A stretch of 64,000 nt of DNA from an uncultured bacterium (GTDB lineage: Bacteria > Bacteroidota > Bacteroidia > Bacteroidales > Bacteroidaceae): the NCBI GenBank assembly GCA_905214795.1, contig CAJMNM010000003.1, positions 62,001 to 126,000 on the forward strand, read 5' to 3'. Under the pieces are notes generated by a model. It did not search any database and was not told the DNA's origin. It saw only the letters and a list, made by a program, of their open reading frames with translations. The position numbers and the translations under genes were made by a program. Every line of letters starts with the position of its first letter. The stretch's first letter is position 1. This document shows positions 53,201-61,247 of the stretch, in pieces.

Positions 53201-55564
53201 AAGTTGTCGGAAGTCAGTTATACGTCACGTCCCGACCGGTTTGCAGATAAACTGACCATGGCCGCTTTGGGACATTCGCCTTATGAGGATGACGCATTCT
53301 TGTCAGAAGCATTTATCGACAATGTGAATTTCTATACTACAGCTCTTACAGCCGATCAGGTAAAGAAACTGTATGAGCAGGCAACTCAGAAGGCTGTTTC
53401 ATCAGAGGACATGCAGAAAGAGACTGATAATGGTGAGCTGACTTCTTTAATGAAGAAATTCAATTATCTGCATGCTTCTACCGAATTGCCGGCTACTACA
53501 GCTTCGGGAACAGCCATCAGTTGGGCTTGTGACATTACCGAGGAAGGTTATGTGGAGTTTAAGACAGAAAACGGCGTGCAGCAGCTTAATGTTTTGCAAT
53601 TGCCGGCTGCCGGTTCGGAAACGGTTGAGGTTGGTAAACTGACTGCAACTCTTGATTATGGCGATGGTCAGCCCAAGACAATAGAGCATGCTGTCATTTT
53701 AGCTCCGGATGATGACCGTTACGGTTATCTGTATTGTTTCATGAACTCAACTTCTGAAATTACCAATTTTGCATTGGGCAGCAAGGAAGACAAGGGACAC
53801 CGTTTTGATGTTTTACTTGGTGGCGCGGAGATTTTTGATACGGAAGAGATTGCCGGTATTGAGCATGGTACACGTGACGCATATATTACCCGCGGTCAGG
53901 AAGGGGACGGTTATCTGATGACAACAACCGATATGAAGAACGCAGTATCTCATGTGTGGAACAATCATGGTATAAACCTGATTAAGTCAAGCGATTTGAT
54001 TCATTGGGAAAGTGTGACGTTCGACTTTAACAAGGGTAAGCAGATTTTCTCCGATCCGGATGCAGTAACGGGCTGTTACGATACGGACGAGGAGTATGCC
54101 AAGATCAACCGTGTGTGGGCGCCTCAGGTTATCTGGGATCCGACGGTTGAGAAATATCTGGTATATTATTCTTTGCTTTCTACAAACGAGGGCGATGGTT
54201 ATGATAAGATTTATTATTCTTATGCCGACCGTGATTTCAAAACATTGACACAGCCCCGTATTTTCTTTGATCCGGGACGCTCGGTTATTGATGCGGATAT
54301 TGTATATAACCCTTATGACGGTTTGTATCATATGTATTATAAGAAAGAAGGCGCGGCCGGAACAACACGTGGTATTTATGAGACAACAAGTCCTAAACTG
54401 GTAGGTGGTGAATGGACTGACATTGTGCATGTGACCAACGAAGGTGCCGAGCAGGTGGAAGGTTCGTCAACAATCCGTCGTATCAACGAGGATAAATATA
54501 ATCTTTATTATATGCGTTATTCCGGTGGTTCTGCTTATAAATATTGCGAGACAGACCACGTAGGATTGAATATTTCGGGTTCGGCTAATCTTGAAGGTAC
54601 GGGAAACTTCCAGCATGGTTCGTTCATGACACTGACAGAAACAGAATATCATATGCTTGAAAGCTGGGATAAGCTGATGCTTTTCTTACCCGAGATAGAG
54701 GCTATGGCTGAAAGCAGTCAGAATCAGATTCTTCTTGACGGTATAGCAGAGGCTAAGAAGGCATTGGACTTTACAACCGTAGAAGAACTGGCTGTTGAGT
54801 TGCCGAAGGCTTATGAAGTTTTGTTGAAAGCGCGCGAGGATTATCTGAACGATTTGTTCGGAAATCTGGGTGAAGGCGAGGTTGCCGATTTGACCTTCAT
54901 GTTGAAGAATCCCCAGTTTGCTCAGGGTACTTATGGCTGGAGCGGTACAAGCTTTACACAGGTATCTGCCGGTGTGGGCGAACACTTTGACAAGACCTTT
55001 GATACTTATCAGTTGCTTGAGAATATGCCTGCCGGTGAATATGTGTTCAGTTGTCAGGGATTCTATCGTAATGGAAACTCTACAACGGCGAGTGAAGCTT
55101 ATCTTAACGGTACGGAACAGTTGCTGGCCAAGCTGTATATGAATGATGAGGAGGCTCCGTTCATGTCTCTTTATGACGAAACAGCCTATAAGTTTAATCC
55201 GTATACTTATCCGAACGGTGTGAGTGACGCCAATAAGGCGTTTAATATATACGACAGATATATGAATAACAGTGTGAAGTGTACATTAACAGAGGCTGCC
55301 GATCTTAAAGTCGGTATGAGAAAGACGCAGGAGACTTTTCAGGACTGGACCTGTTTTGATAATTTCAAACTGACATTCAAACCGGCAAAAGGTGTAAAGG
55401 TGGAGCAGGCGGAATGTACAGAACTGCCAGATAATGTTGATGTCTATACGGTATCAGGCCATCTTGTACGTTCGAATGTGGCTTATGCAAAGGCTTTGAA
55501 TAATCTGCCGGAAGGGGTTTATATTCTTAAAGCAGGACAGAAGAATCAGAAAGTAATAAAATAA
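50261..55564 (+). CDS. Giant secreted GH51-LamG-GH43 arabinofuranosidase with T9SS-like tail
   Basis: A protein of 1767 residues from ATG 50261 (a GTG at 50237 would add eight). Order: signal peptide (ends near L-A-A-Q), carbohydrate-binding-like region, GH51 TIM barrel with F-P-G-G-C-Y, acid/base Glu362 in I-G-N-E-N-Y and nucleophile Glu453 in Y-V-G-E-Y-A. A beta-sandwich of about 150 residues (D-D-F-T-S-S-T-G-K-W on) is inserted before the GH51 C-terminal domain finishes. Then follow a LamG-type domain (about 825-1035), a GH43 five-bladed propeller (about 1130-1460; D in R-D-A-Y-I-T-R, D in I-D-A-D-I-V-Y, E in V-E-G-S-S), helical and beta-sandwich domains, and a sorting-domain-like end (V-D-V-Y-T-V-S-G-H-L, G-V-Y-I-L-K-A-G). 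Likely removes L-arabinose side chains from plant polysaccharides outside the cell. Confidence 0.87.
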   Translation: MDKKMLKRLCSCLIGCTLGAGLAAQPIGMQIDASRATCDIGKRHYGLFFEEINHAGDGGLYAELIHNRSFEDNVNNPDHWWTVGTGKMTLTSENLMNSVQGKALTVQFNAAGDGVKNEGFWGINMVNGRVYTCNFWVLSPSWSGTLTTALLNSEGAEIGKATVEVTASDKWTKYSTQITATGDDTKGWFSLTGSSAGSITVDMVSLFPPTYKNRPNGCRPDLAEMLEAANPSFVRFPGGCYIEGVWSSNKTNRFEWKNTIGPIEERPGHRNVNWNYRVSDGMGFHEMLQLTEDLGAEPLFVVNMGMGHGWYEPYNKIEEYIQEALDAIEYCNGDVTTTWGAKRAANGHPEPFNLRLIEIGNENYNFSSENNSDQSDHYAERYIQFYNAIKSRYPEMTVIGNVEAWGTDDPSWRNPYPVDAVDEHYYRSPDWFVSKYNKYDSYSRSSHKIYVGEYAVTQNFGEYGNLDAALGEAVYMLGMERNADVCIMNSYAPIFANENDYNWRPDMIRFNSSISYGTPSYYVQQLFPNNLGTQNLSYTETNITDEMQVGRVGFSTWGTTVKFDNVRLTAADGTEVYSDDFTSSTGKWTIPTGGNWTVNDGAMVQGDQNMQGNICWLNVDGMSSYTYEVEATKISGAEGFLIAFNYLDDKNYAWWNLGGWSNKKHGVEVCTNGTKTTVAQCDGQIETGKTYQVKIVVEGTKVSCYLDGELKHQFTLNVKQKVYTAVSLNKEEGMMYIKVVNPYADAQTMRIDVKNATVESGSLVLLSSASNKDENTTAEPYKVAPKESTLTTEADGLDYEVPAYSLNIIRLKVKDIQEDQTPDPEIPEPAVAYSFESGAAADDNGQFTGKLMGDACIVAMDDGNKALYTGMSGQNGWMDMGAEMARETAAKLTGNYTITTDILLTGVGSLKNNCWALSLANGTDQYIGLVNTANNTDWYYTLCENNKEYAHSGSGLSYGKWHTLTFVVEDGMGRFYVDGYKLSEVSYTSRPDRFADKLTMAALGHSPYEDDAFLSEAFIDNVNFYTTALTADQVKKLYEQATQKAVSSEDMQKETDNGELTSLMKKFNYLHASTELPATTASGTAISWACDITEEGYVEFKTENGVQQLNVLQLPAAGSETVEVGKLTATLDYGDGQPKTIEHAVILAPDDDRYGYLYCFMNSTSEITNFALGSKEDKGHRFDVLLGGAEIFDTEEIAGIEHGTRDAYITRGQEGDGYLMTTTDMKNAVSHVWNNHGINLIKSSDLIHWESVTFDFNKGKQIFSDPDAVTGCYDTDEEYAKINRVWAPQVIWDPTVEKYLVYYSLLSTNEGDGYDKIYYSYADRDFKTLTQPRIFFDPGRSVIDADIVYNPYDGLYHMYYKKEGAAGTTRGIYETTSPKLVGGEWTDIVHVTNEGAEQVEGSSTIRRINEDKYNLYYMRYSGGSAYKYCETDHVGLNISGSANLEGTGNFQHGSFMTLTETEYHMLESWDKLMLFLPEIEAMAESSQNQILLDGIAEAKKALDFTTVEELAVELPKAYEVLLKAREDYLNDLFGNLGEGEVADLTFMLKNPQFAQGTYGWSGTSFTQVSAGVGEHFDKTFDTYQLLENMPAGEYVFSCQGFYRNGNSTTASEAYLNGTEQLLAKLYMNDEEAPFMSLYDETAYKFNPYTYPNGVSDANKAFNIYDRYMNNSVKCTLTEAADLKVGMRKTQETFQDWTCFDNFKLTFKPAKGVKVEQAECTELPDNVDVYTVSGHLVRSNVAYAKALNNLPEGVYILKAGQKNQKVIK

Positions 55565-55639
55565 TCTGTATATGACAGACAGATGTGAGAAGGTTTGAGA
55601 CTTTTTACATCTGAAATCTTATCGGTTAAATAAAAAATT

Positions 55640-55669
55640 ATAGAGGACATGCCGCGGCATGTCCTCTAT
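55640..55669. terminator. 30-base perfect palindrome after the GH51-GH43 gene
   Basis: The half-site A-T-A-G-A-G-G-A-C-A-T-G-C-C-G is followed directly by its exact complement. It can form a very stable hairpin and lies 76 bases after the stop codon. On the plus strand there is no T-run. On the minus strand a run of six T residues follows after a few bases. It is most likely a transcript end for the glycosidase gene, although a protein-binding site is possible. Confidence 0.55.
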
Positions 55670-55855
55670 GTGTATGATATATATGGCATAGTAAATATCG
55701 GGTAAAAAGGATAGTCTTGTTGTTTATCATTATAGACCGATGGCCGGTTGGCTGATGCAAATGGTATTTGGTTAATGAGACGGAAACTTTGTAATCATTT
55801 CAAATCTTTTTAGAAGTTTTATGGCCGAAATAACAGTTATATCTATTTTTCTCAC

Positions 55856-55863
55856 TATCTTTG
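55856..55863 (+). promoter_or_regulatory. -7 box of metK
   Basis: TATCTTTG followed by G-C-G fits the phylum consensus. Transcription would begin near 55869, just before the riboswitch-like element. Confidence 0.65.
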
Positions 55864-55879
55864 CGGCTGAAAAATAAAT

Positions 55880-55926
55880 GTGGATAGATTTGGGCGGCTT
55901 GCAACCACAGAAAAAAATGCTAAAAT
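55880..55926 (+). promoter_or_regulatory. Probable SAM-II riboswitch aptamer in the metK leader
   Basis: The sequence shows the conserved order of the SAM-II (metA-type) aptamer: P1 5' arm G-T-G-G (55880-55883), G-A-T-T-T (55887-55891), loop ending C-T-T-G-C-A (55898-55903), P1 3' arm C-C-A-C (55905-55908), an A-rich linker, and G-C-T-A-A-A (55919-55924) that forms the pseudoknot. SAM-II is a known riboswitch of Bacteroidota and alphaproteobacteria controlling methionine genes. Finding it in front of SAM synthetase makes sense as product feedback. Recognition is from memory of the consensus, not from a covariance search. Confidence 0.68.
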
Positions 55927-56008
55927 TCAGTTTCTAAGACTTTACGCATTCCTTCCCAATGAAACCCCATTCTTTAATTTGTTTTATTCACTTAAAAATT
56001 AGGTAGAA

Positions 56009-57292
56009 ATGGGTTACTTATTTACTTCTGAGTCTGTATCTGAAGGTCATCCCGACAAAGTGGCTGACCAGATTTCTGATGCGGTTTTGGATGAGTTGCT
56101 GGCTTTTGACAAGGATTCAAAAGTGGCATGTGAGACTATGGTAACGACCGGTCAGGTTGTTTTGGCCGGTGAGGTAAAATCGTCGGCTTATGTTGATTTG
56201 CAGGAGATAGCCCGTCGTACAATACGTCGCATTGGCTATACTAAGGCAGAATATAAGTTCGAATCGGAAAGTTGTGGCGTTTTTTCAGCCATTCACGAAC
56301 AGAGCCCGGACATAAACAGAGGTGTGGAACGTGACGACCCCATGAATCAGGGGGCCGGCGATCAGGGTATGATGTTTGGTTATGCTACCAACGAGACAGA
56401 GAATTATATGCCTTTGTCTTTGGATTTGTCTCACAAGATTCTTCAGGTTTTGGCGGAAATCCGTAGAGAAGGTAAGGAAATGACTTATCTTCGTCCCGAC
56501 GCGAAGAGTCAGGTTACAATTGAATATGATGATAATGGTAAGCCTGTAAGAGTGGATACCATTGTGGTTTCTACACAACATGATGAATTTATCAAGCCTA
56601 TGGACGGTAATCAGGATAAAGCCGATATGCAGATGCTTGATATCATCAGAAAGGATGTGATAAATGTCTTGATGCCGCGTGTGATTGCGGAGATTCACAA
56701 TCCGGATGTGCTGGCTTTGTTTGATAATCATATTACCTATCATGTTAATCCTACAGGTAAGTTTGTAATCGGTGGTCCTCATGGAGATACCGGTCTGACC
56801 GGCCGTAAGATAATTGTAGATACTTATGGTGGAAAAGGAGCACATGGTGGTGGTGCCTTCTCAGGCAAAGATCCTTCTAAAGTGGACCGTTCGGCTGCTT
56901 ATGCAGCCCGCCATATCGCAAAGAATATGGTTGCGGCCGGAGTGGCAGATGAGATGCTGGTTCAGATAAGTTATGCCATTGGTGTGGCTAAACCGGTGAA
57001 TATTTATGTGAATACTTACGGACGTAGTCATGTGGCTATGTCGGACGGTGAGATAGCAAAGAAAATAGCAACGTTGTTTGATTTGCGGCCAAAAGCAATA
57101 GAAGACCGTCTGAAACTGCGTAATCCTATATATGAGGAAACCGCGGCTTATGGGCATATGGGACGTCAGCCGAAGAAGGTAGTCAAAGTGTTCCATAGTC
57201 GTTACATGCCGGCAAAAACTATGGAAGTTGAGCTCTTTACATGGGAGAAACTGGACTATGTGGATAAGATTAAGGCTACATTTGGATTGTAA
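56009..57292 (+). CDS. metK: S-adenosylmethionine synthase
   Basis: Cytoplasmic enzyme that makes S-adenosylmethionine from methionine and ATP. The 427-residue protein shows G-H-P-D-K near residue 14, the signature hexapeptide region G-A-G-D-Q-G, and the phosphate loop G-G-G-A-F-S-G-K-D-P-S-K-V-D-R-S. It is longer than the 384-residue E. coli enzyme, with the extra length mostly in the middle region (R-R-E-G-K-E-M-T-Y-L to K-P-M-D-G-N-Q-D). Likely controlled by the upstream SAM-II-type leader. It heads an operon with the LOG, DUF4271 and hemD genes (spacers of 6, 2 and 7 bases). Confidence 0.97.
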   Translation: MGYLFTSESVSEGHPDKVADQISDAVLDELLAFDKDSKVACETMVTTGQVVLAGEVKSSAYVDLQEIARRTIRRIGYTKAEYKFESESCGVFSAIHEQSPDINRGVERDDPMNQGAGDQGMMFGYATNETENYMPLSLDLSHKILQVLAEIRREGKEMTYLRPDAKSQVTIEYDDNGKPVRVDTIVVSTQHDEFIKPMDGNQDKADMQMLDIIRKDVINVLMPRVIAEIHNPDVLALFDNHITYHVNPTGKFVIGGPHGDTGLTGRKIIVDTYGGKGAHGGGAFSGKDPSKVDRSAAYAARHIAKNMVAAGVADEMLVQISYAIGVAKPVNIYVNTYGRSHVAMSDGEIAKKIATLFDLRPKAIEDRLKLRNPIYEETAAYGHMGRQPKKVVKVFHSRYMPAKTMEVELFTWEKLDYVDKIKATFGL

Positions 57293-57298
57293 TTTAAA

Positions 57299-57886
57299 AT
57301 GAATGAAATAAGAACCGTATGTATTTATTCAGCCTCCAGCACACAAGTGCCGGAGGCTTATTTCAAAGCCGCACGTGAAGTAGGCGAATTATGTGCCCTG
57401 CATCATATCCGGATTGTTAATGGAGCAGGAAGAGCCGGATTGATGCGTGCCTGCGCTGATGCTTGTTTGTCTGCCGGCGGAAAGGTGACGGGAGTAATAC
57501 CTTCGTTTATGATAGAGCAGGGGTGGCAGCATACGGGGCTTACCGAACTGATAGAAACTCCTGATATGCACAGCCGTAAGGAAACAATGGCTGACTTATC
57601 TGATGGGGTAATAGCCTTGCCAGGTGGTTGCGGTACGTTGGAAGAGTTGTTGGAGGTGATTACCTGGAAGCAGCTGGGGTTGTATCTTAAACCCGTCATT
57701 ATTTTGAATACCGACGGTTTTTTCAATCCTTTGCTTGAGATGCTCAATAAGGCAGTAGACGAGCATTTTATGCGACCGGAACATCTTCAGATATGGCGCG
57801 TTGCGGCGACACCGCTTCAGGCTGTAGAGTTCTTATATACAACGCCGTTGTGGAGCAAGGAAATACAGAAGTATGCAGCGATATAA
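57299..57886 (+). CDS. LOG family protein (TIGR00730)
   Basis: A 195-residue Rossmann-like protein of the LOG family (formerly annotated as lysine decarboxylase). The P-G-G-C-G-T-L-E-E motif and the preceding S-R-K-E-T-M (cf. M-H-x-R-K) are the catalytic and binding signatures of cytokinin riboside 5'-monophosphate phosphoribohydrolases. The bacterial role is probably in nucleotide metabolism. It starts 6 bases after metK. Confidence 0.92.
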   Translation: MNEIRTVCIYSASSTQVPEAYFKAAREVGELCALHHIRIVNGAGRAGLMRACADACLSAGGKVTGVIPSFMIEQGWQHTGLTELIETPDMHSRKETMADLSDGVIALPGGCGTLEELLEVITWKQLGLYLKPVIILNTDGFFNPLLEMLNKAVDEHFMRPEHLQIWRVAATPLQAVEFLYTTPLWSKEIQKYAAI

Positions 57887-57888
57887 AG

Positions 57889-58902
57889 ATGAATGCAGAT
57901 TCAATACAGCAGGTTTCAGTTAATAATCATGTTCAGCGTCCGGCTTCTCATGGTTTTAATGTGGCGAAGATTATTCAACAGCTTCCGGCTGATGCAACAC
58001 CGGCCCAACAGGATTCAGCCGTACAGGCTCATTTGCCCGAACGGCAAAAGTTTCGTTCCACTTGTCCGGATACATTGAATATTCCGGGTTGGAATGTGAA
58101 GAAATGGAAGGCTGATTTAACACAGCTTCCGTCATGTTATGAGGATACGATGTTTGGTGACTCGGTGTATTATCATCCGGAGTTGCCGTATCGTTCGAGA
58201 GGAATAGTGGCTGAACCGGAACCTTATTTGTTGCGGAACGATGACTGGATTACCGCTATCTTGTTGTTTTGTTTCTTTGTGATGCTTAATATTTTTTCAA
58301 AGAGCAGAAAATATATTGTTCAACAGTTTTCTGATTTCTTTTTCATGCATACAGAGAAAAGTTCTTTTTTTGACGAGGAAGCCGGTCGTGAGAAACGTGA
58401 AGCTTTATTTCTTTTGTTTCAGACCAGTCTGCTTGTTGGATTATTCTTTTTTGATTTCACACAGGAGTCTTATGATATGTCCATGTGGGCTGTTTCTTCT
58501 CATCTTTTGTTGGGCAGTTATGTGGTGGTTTGTCTTTGCTTTTTTGGACTGAAACATATCCTGTATCAATTTGTAAATTGGATTTTCTTTGACAAACAGC
58601 AGCGTAGAATGTGGGCAAAAGCGTATTATTTTCTGCTGTCGGCTGAAGGGGTGTTATTTTTTCCGTTAGCAATGTTGACGGTATATTTTAATTTGTCTTT
58701 GGAAAATACAGCGTTAGTTTTCCTTTTTTTACTTTTTGGGGTTAAGATACTGTTGTTTTATAAGTATTATACCATCTTTTTCTCAAAAATTTATGGCCTT
58801 TTGCATTTAATTGTGTACTTTTGTAGCCTTGAAATACTACCATTCATTGGTGTATGGTATGCACTCTTATTCACAAACGAAAGTTTTATTATAAAATTTT
58901 AG
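57889..58902 (+). CDS. DUF4271 membrane protein
   Basis: A 337-residue protein. The N-terminal 120 residues are soluble and low in structure. The rest has about seven hydrophobic segments, starting at W-I-T-A-I-L-L-F-C-F-F, and matches the DUF4271 family found in Bacteroidota next to hemD. Function is unknown. The ATG at 57889 (M-N-A-D-S-I-Q-Q) is chosen because the upstream reading to 57793 overlaps the LOG gene. Its A/T-rich 3' half differs from the GC-richer neighbours. Confidence 0.85.
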   Translation: MNADSIQQVSVNNHVQRPASHGFNVAKIIQQLPADATPAQQDSAVQAHLPERQKFRSTCPDTLNIPGWNVKKWKADLTQLPSCYEDTMFGDSVYYHPELPYRSRGIVAEPEPYLLRNDDWITAILLFCFFVMLNIFSKSRKYIVQQFSDFFFMHTEKSSFFDEEAGREKREALFLLFQTSLLVGLFFFDFTQESYDMSMWAVSSHLLLGSYVVVCLCFFGLKHILYQFVNWIFFDKQQRRMWAKAYYFLLSAEGVLFFPLAMLTVYFNLSLENTALVFLFLLFGVKILLFYKYYTIFFSKIYGLLHLIVYFCSLEILPFIGVWYALLFTNESFIIKF

Positions 58903-58909
58903 GACACTT

Positions 58910-59653
58910 ATGATAAAGAAGATTCTGGTTTCACAGCCAAAACCAACTTCGGAGAAGTCACCATATTATGATATAGCTTCCAAGTACGGTGTGGAATTAG
59001 TTTTCAGACCTTTTATCAAGGTTGAGGGCTTAACTGCTAAAGAATTTCGTCAGCAGAAAGTTTCAATATTAGATTATACAGCTATTGTTTTCACGTCAAG
59101 GAATGCTATTGATCATTTCTTTATGCTGTGTAAGGAACTGCGTGTAGCGATTCCTGAAGATATGAAATATTTTTGCATCACAGAAACTGTGGCATTGTAT
59201 ATTCAAAAATATGTGCAGTATCGTAAACGTAAGGTATTCTTTGGCGCGACCGGAAAGATAGATGATTTGTTGCCTTCAATGGTTAAACATAAGACAGAAA
59301 AATATCTTGTTCCATTGTCAGATGTACATAATGACGAGATTGCAAATCTTTTGGATTCAAAGAAACTTATCCACAAAGAGGTTATTATGTATCGTACAGT
59401 CAGCAATGATTTTGGTCCTGATGAATCATTTGATTATGATATGCTGATTTTCTTCAGTCCTTCAGGTATACATTCTTTGCTGAAGAATTTCCCCGATTTT
59501 GAGCAGGGAAATGTGGCAATTGGAAGTTTTGGTCCGACAACAGCCAAGGCTGTTCGTGATGCAGGATTGAGACTTGACCTGGAAGCTCCTTCAGAGAAAT
59601 ATCCTTCTATAACCGCAGCGTTGAACGATTTCATCAAAGCGCAGAATTCATAA
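58910..59653 (+). CDS. hemD: Uroporphyrinogen-III synthase
   Basis: A 247-residue enzyme closing the linear hydroxymethylbilane to uroporphyrinogen III in haem and sirohaem synthesis. HemD sequences vary strongly. Here the recognisable parts are I-V-F-T-S-R-N-A-I-D-H-F-F and I-F-F-S-P-S-G-I-H-S-L, followed by I-G-S-F-G-P-T-T-A-K-A-V, the usual last conserved block. No other hem gene is in the window. It ends the metK operon. Confidence 0.9.
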   Translation: MIKKILVSQPKPTSEKSPYYDIASKYGVELVFRPFIKVEGLTAKEFRQQKVSILDYTAIVFTSRNAIDHFFMLCKELRVAIPEDMKYFCITETVALYIQKYVQYRKRKVFFGATGKIDDLLPSMVKHKTEKYLVPLSDVHNDEIANLLDSKKLIHKEVIMYRTVSNDFGPDESFDYDMLIFFSPSGIHSLLKNFPDFEQGNVAIGSFGPTTAKAVRDAGLRLDLEAPSEKYPSITAALNDFIKAQNS

Positions 59654-59699
59654 GGATGATACATGTGCGGAAAATACGCCATGAGTAAATAATAAAGGT

Positions 59700-59737
59700 G
59701 AGGAATCTGCAATATTCAAGGGCGGATTCCTCATTTT
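59700..59737 (+). terminator. Terminator of the metK-hemD operon
   Basis: G-A-G-G-A-A-T-C (59700-59707) pairs with 59725-59732, extended by partial pairing inward, followed by A-T-T-T-T-G-T-T-T. It is 46 bases after the hemD stop. Confidence 0.8.
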
Positions 59738-59780
59738 GTTTAAAGACTGTTTTTTCATTTTGACAGATTTGGGCTGAAAT

Positions 59781-60269
59781 ATGGGAGAAAAGCATTTATT
59801 TACATTCCGAAAATCAGAACGTTTGTGTAGCAAACGTCAAATAGACGCATTGTTTTCCGGCCGTGGAAAGTCATTGTCGTCTTATCCTTTAAGAGCCGTA
59901 TTTATGCCGTTGCCGGTAGATTGCGGTCTTCCTCCTGTATCTGTCTTGATATCTGTGTCGAAAAGGCATTTTAAGCATGCTGTGGCACGGAACAGGGTGA
60001 AACGCCAGATCAGGGAAGCTTATCGTAAGAATAAACATATTCTGAATGATGTATTAGAATCTTCGGATATACGTGTCAATGTGGCTTTTCTGTGGTTGGC
60101 CGACCGTATTTATTCCAGTGAGGACGTAGAATCCAGTCTTAAAAGGTTATTATACCGAATTTCAGAAGATATGGTCCGTCGTGGGATTTTATCAACGGAT
60201 GAATCGGAACATCATCTTGCTGGCGACGGGAATATAAAATCGAATCATGATGAAAAAACTGTGGAGTAG
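59781..60269 (+). CDS. rnpA: Ribonuclease P protein component
   Basis: Protein subunit assisting RNase P RNA in maturing tRNA 5' ends. The 162-residue product shows F-R-K-S-E-R-L-C-S-K-R near the start and the RNR motif A-V-A-R-N-R-V-K-R-Q-I-R-E-A-Y-R. A C-terminal extension of about 30 residues is poorly conserved. It overlaps yidD by 23 bases. The usual neighbours rpmH and yidC are not adjacent. Confidence 0.95.
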   Translation: MGEKHLFTFRKSERLCSKRQIDALFSGRGKSLSSYPLRAVFMPLPVDCGLPPVSVLISVSKRHFKHAVARNRVKRQIREAYRKNKHILNDVLESSDIRVNVAFLWLADRIYSSEDVESSLKRLLYRISEDMVRRGILSTDESEHHLAGDGNIKSNHDEKTVE

Positions 60270-60492
60270 ATTTAAAGAATTATTGGTCAGACTGCTTATT
60301 GCACCGATAAGGTTTTATCGGCTTTTTATTTCTCCACTGACTCCTCCGTCATGTCGTTTTACACCGACTTGTTCTCAATATGCTATAGAAGCAATAAAGA
60401 AACACGGTCCGTTTAAAGGATTTTATTTGGCGTTAAGACGTATTTTGCGCTGTCATCCATGGGGTGGGAGCGGGTACGATCCGGTGCCATAG
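60247..60492 (+). CDS. yidD: Membrane protein insertion efficiency factor YidD
   Basis: An 81-residue peripheral inner-membrane protein. The family core R-F-Y-R-L-F-I-S-P-L-T-P-P-S-C-R-F-T-P-T-C-S-Q-Y and the later C-H-P-W-G-G-S-G-Y-D-P-V-P end are intact with three conserved cysteines. It overlaps rnpA and probably depends on its translation. Confidence 0.96.
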   Translation: MMKKLWSRFKELLVRLLIAPIRFYRLFISPLTPPSCRFTPTCSQYAIEAIKKHGPFKGFYLALRRILRCHPWGGSGYDPVP

Positions 60493-60509
60493 TTGTTGGC
60501 TGATTAGAT

Positions 60510-61166
60510 ATGATGGACGCTTATTTGAATTTTCATACACACAGATGTTCGGCTTCTGTTGCGGAACAGGTTGTTGTGAACCGTATGCCGTTTCAGGGAG
60601 AATGGGATTCGGATGATTTGTTTTCTGTAGGAATTCATCCATGGTACATCCTTGATAATCTGGAGCGTTCCTTGGCCGAGGTCGACAGATTAGCCAATGA
60701 ATCTCGTTGTGTGGCAATTGGTGAAATCGGGTTGGATAAATGTGTGTCTACAGACTGGCGACTTCAGGAAGAAGTTTTCAGGCGTCAATTAGCTTTGGCC
60801 GGAAGTAAAGGGTTGCCTGTTGTGATTCATTGTGTGCGTGCCTGGTCGGAGTTGCTTCATATCTTGAAAACGGAAAAAATAACGGTACCTTGCATTATTC
60901 ATGGTTTCCGGGGTAAGCTGGATTTAGCCCGACAATTGTTGGACTGTGGACTGTATCTGAGTTTCGGATTCCGTTATAATTCCGGTAGTCTGACGATGTG
61001 TCCTTCAGATCGGATATTTTTTGAGACAGACGAAGATGAGCGTCCGGTAGAACAGCTTTATTGTGAGGCTGCAGAACTGAGAGCTGTCAGTCCGGAAATC
61101 CTGCGGAATGTCTGTTGGGAAAACATGCAGACGGTTTGTGCACGGAAGGGAAACAGATTGGTGTAA
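60510..61166 (+). CDS. TatD family metal-dependent hydrolase
   Basis: A 218-residue TIM-barrel hydrolase with the metal-binding N-F-H-T-H start, G-E-I-G-L-D, I-H-C-V-R-A and F-F-E-T-D-E-D motifs of TatD nucleases. It is about 40 residues shorter than E. coli TatD (260) and lacks the usual R-x-P or R-Y-P-x-x-I block near the C-terminus, so activity may differ. It is the third gene of the rnpA unit. Confidence 0.87.
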   Translation: MMDAYLNFHTHRCSASVAEQVVVNRMPFQGEWDSDDLFSVGIHPWYILDNLERSLAEVDRLANESRCVAIGEIGLDKCVSTDWRLQEEVFRRQLALAGSKGLPVVIHCVRAWSELLHILKTEKITVPCIIHGFRGKLDLARQLLDCGLYLSFGFRYNSGSLTMCPSDRIFFETDEDERPVEQLYCEAAELRAVSPEILRNVCWENMQTVCARKGNRLV

Positions 61167-61182
61167 AAAACAAACGCTTTAG

Positions 61183-61213
61183 TTGCAATTTTCAATGAAA
61201 GGTCGTACTTTTG
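61183..61213 (+). promoter_or_regulatory. Promoter of tyrS
   Basis: TTG (61183-61185), a 20-base spacer and TACTTTTG (61206-61213) match the phylum consensus. The leader would be about 30 bases. Confidence 0.7.
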
Positions 61214-61247
61214 CAACAGTCAATTATTAAATATTTTCAATCATACG

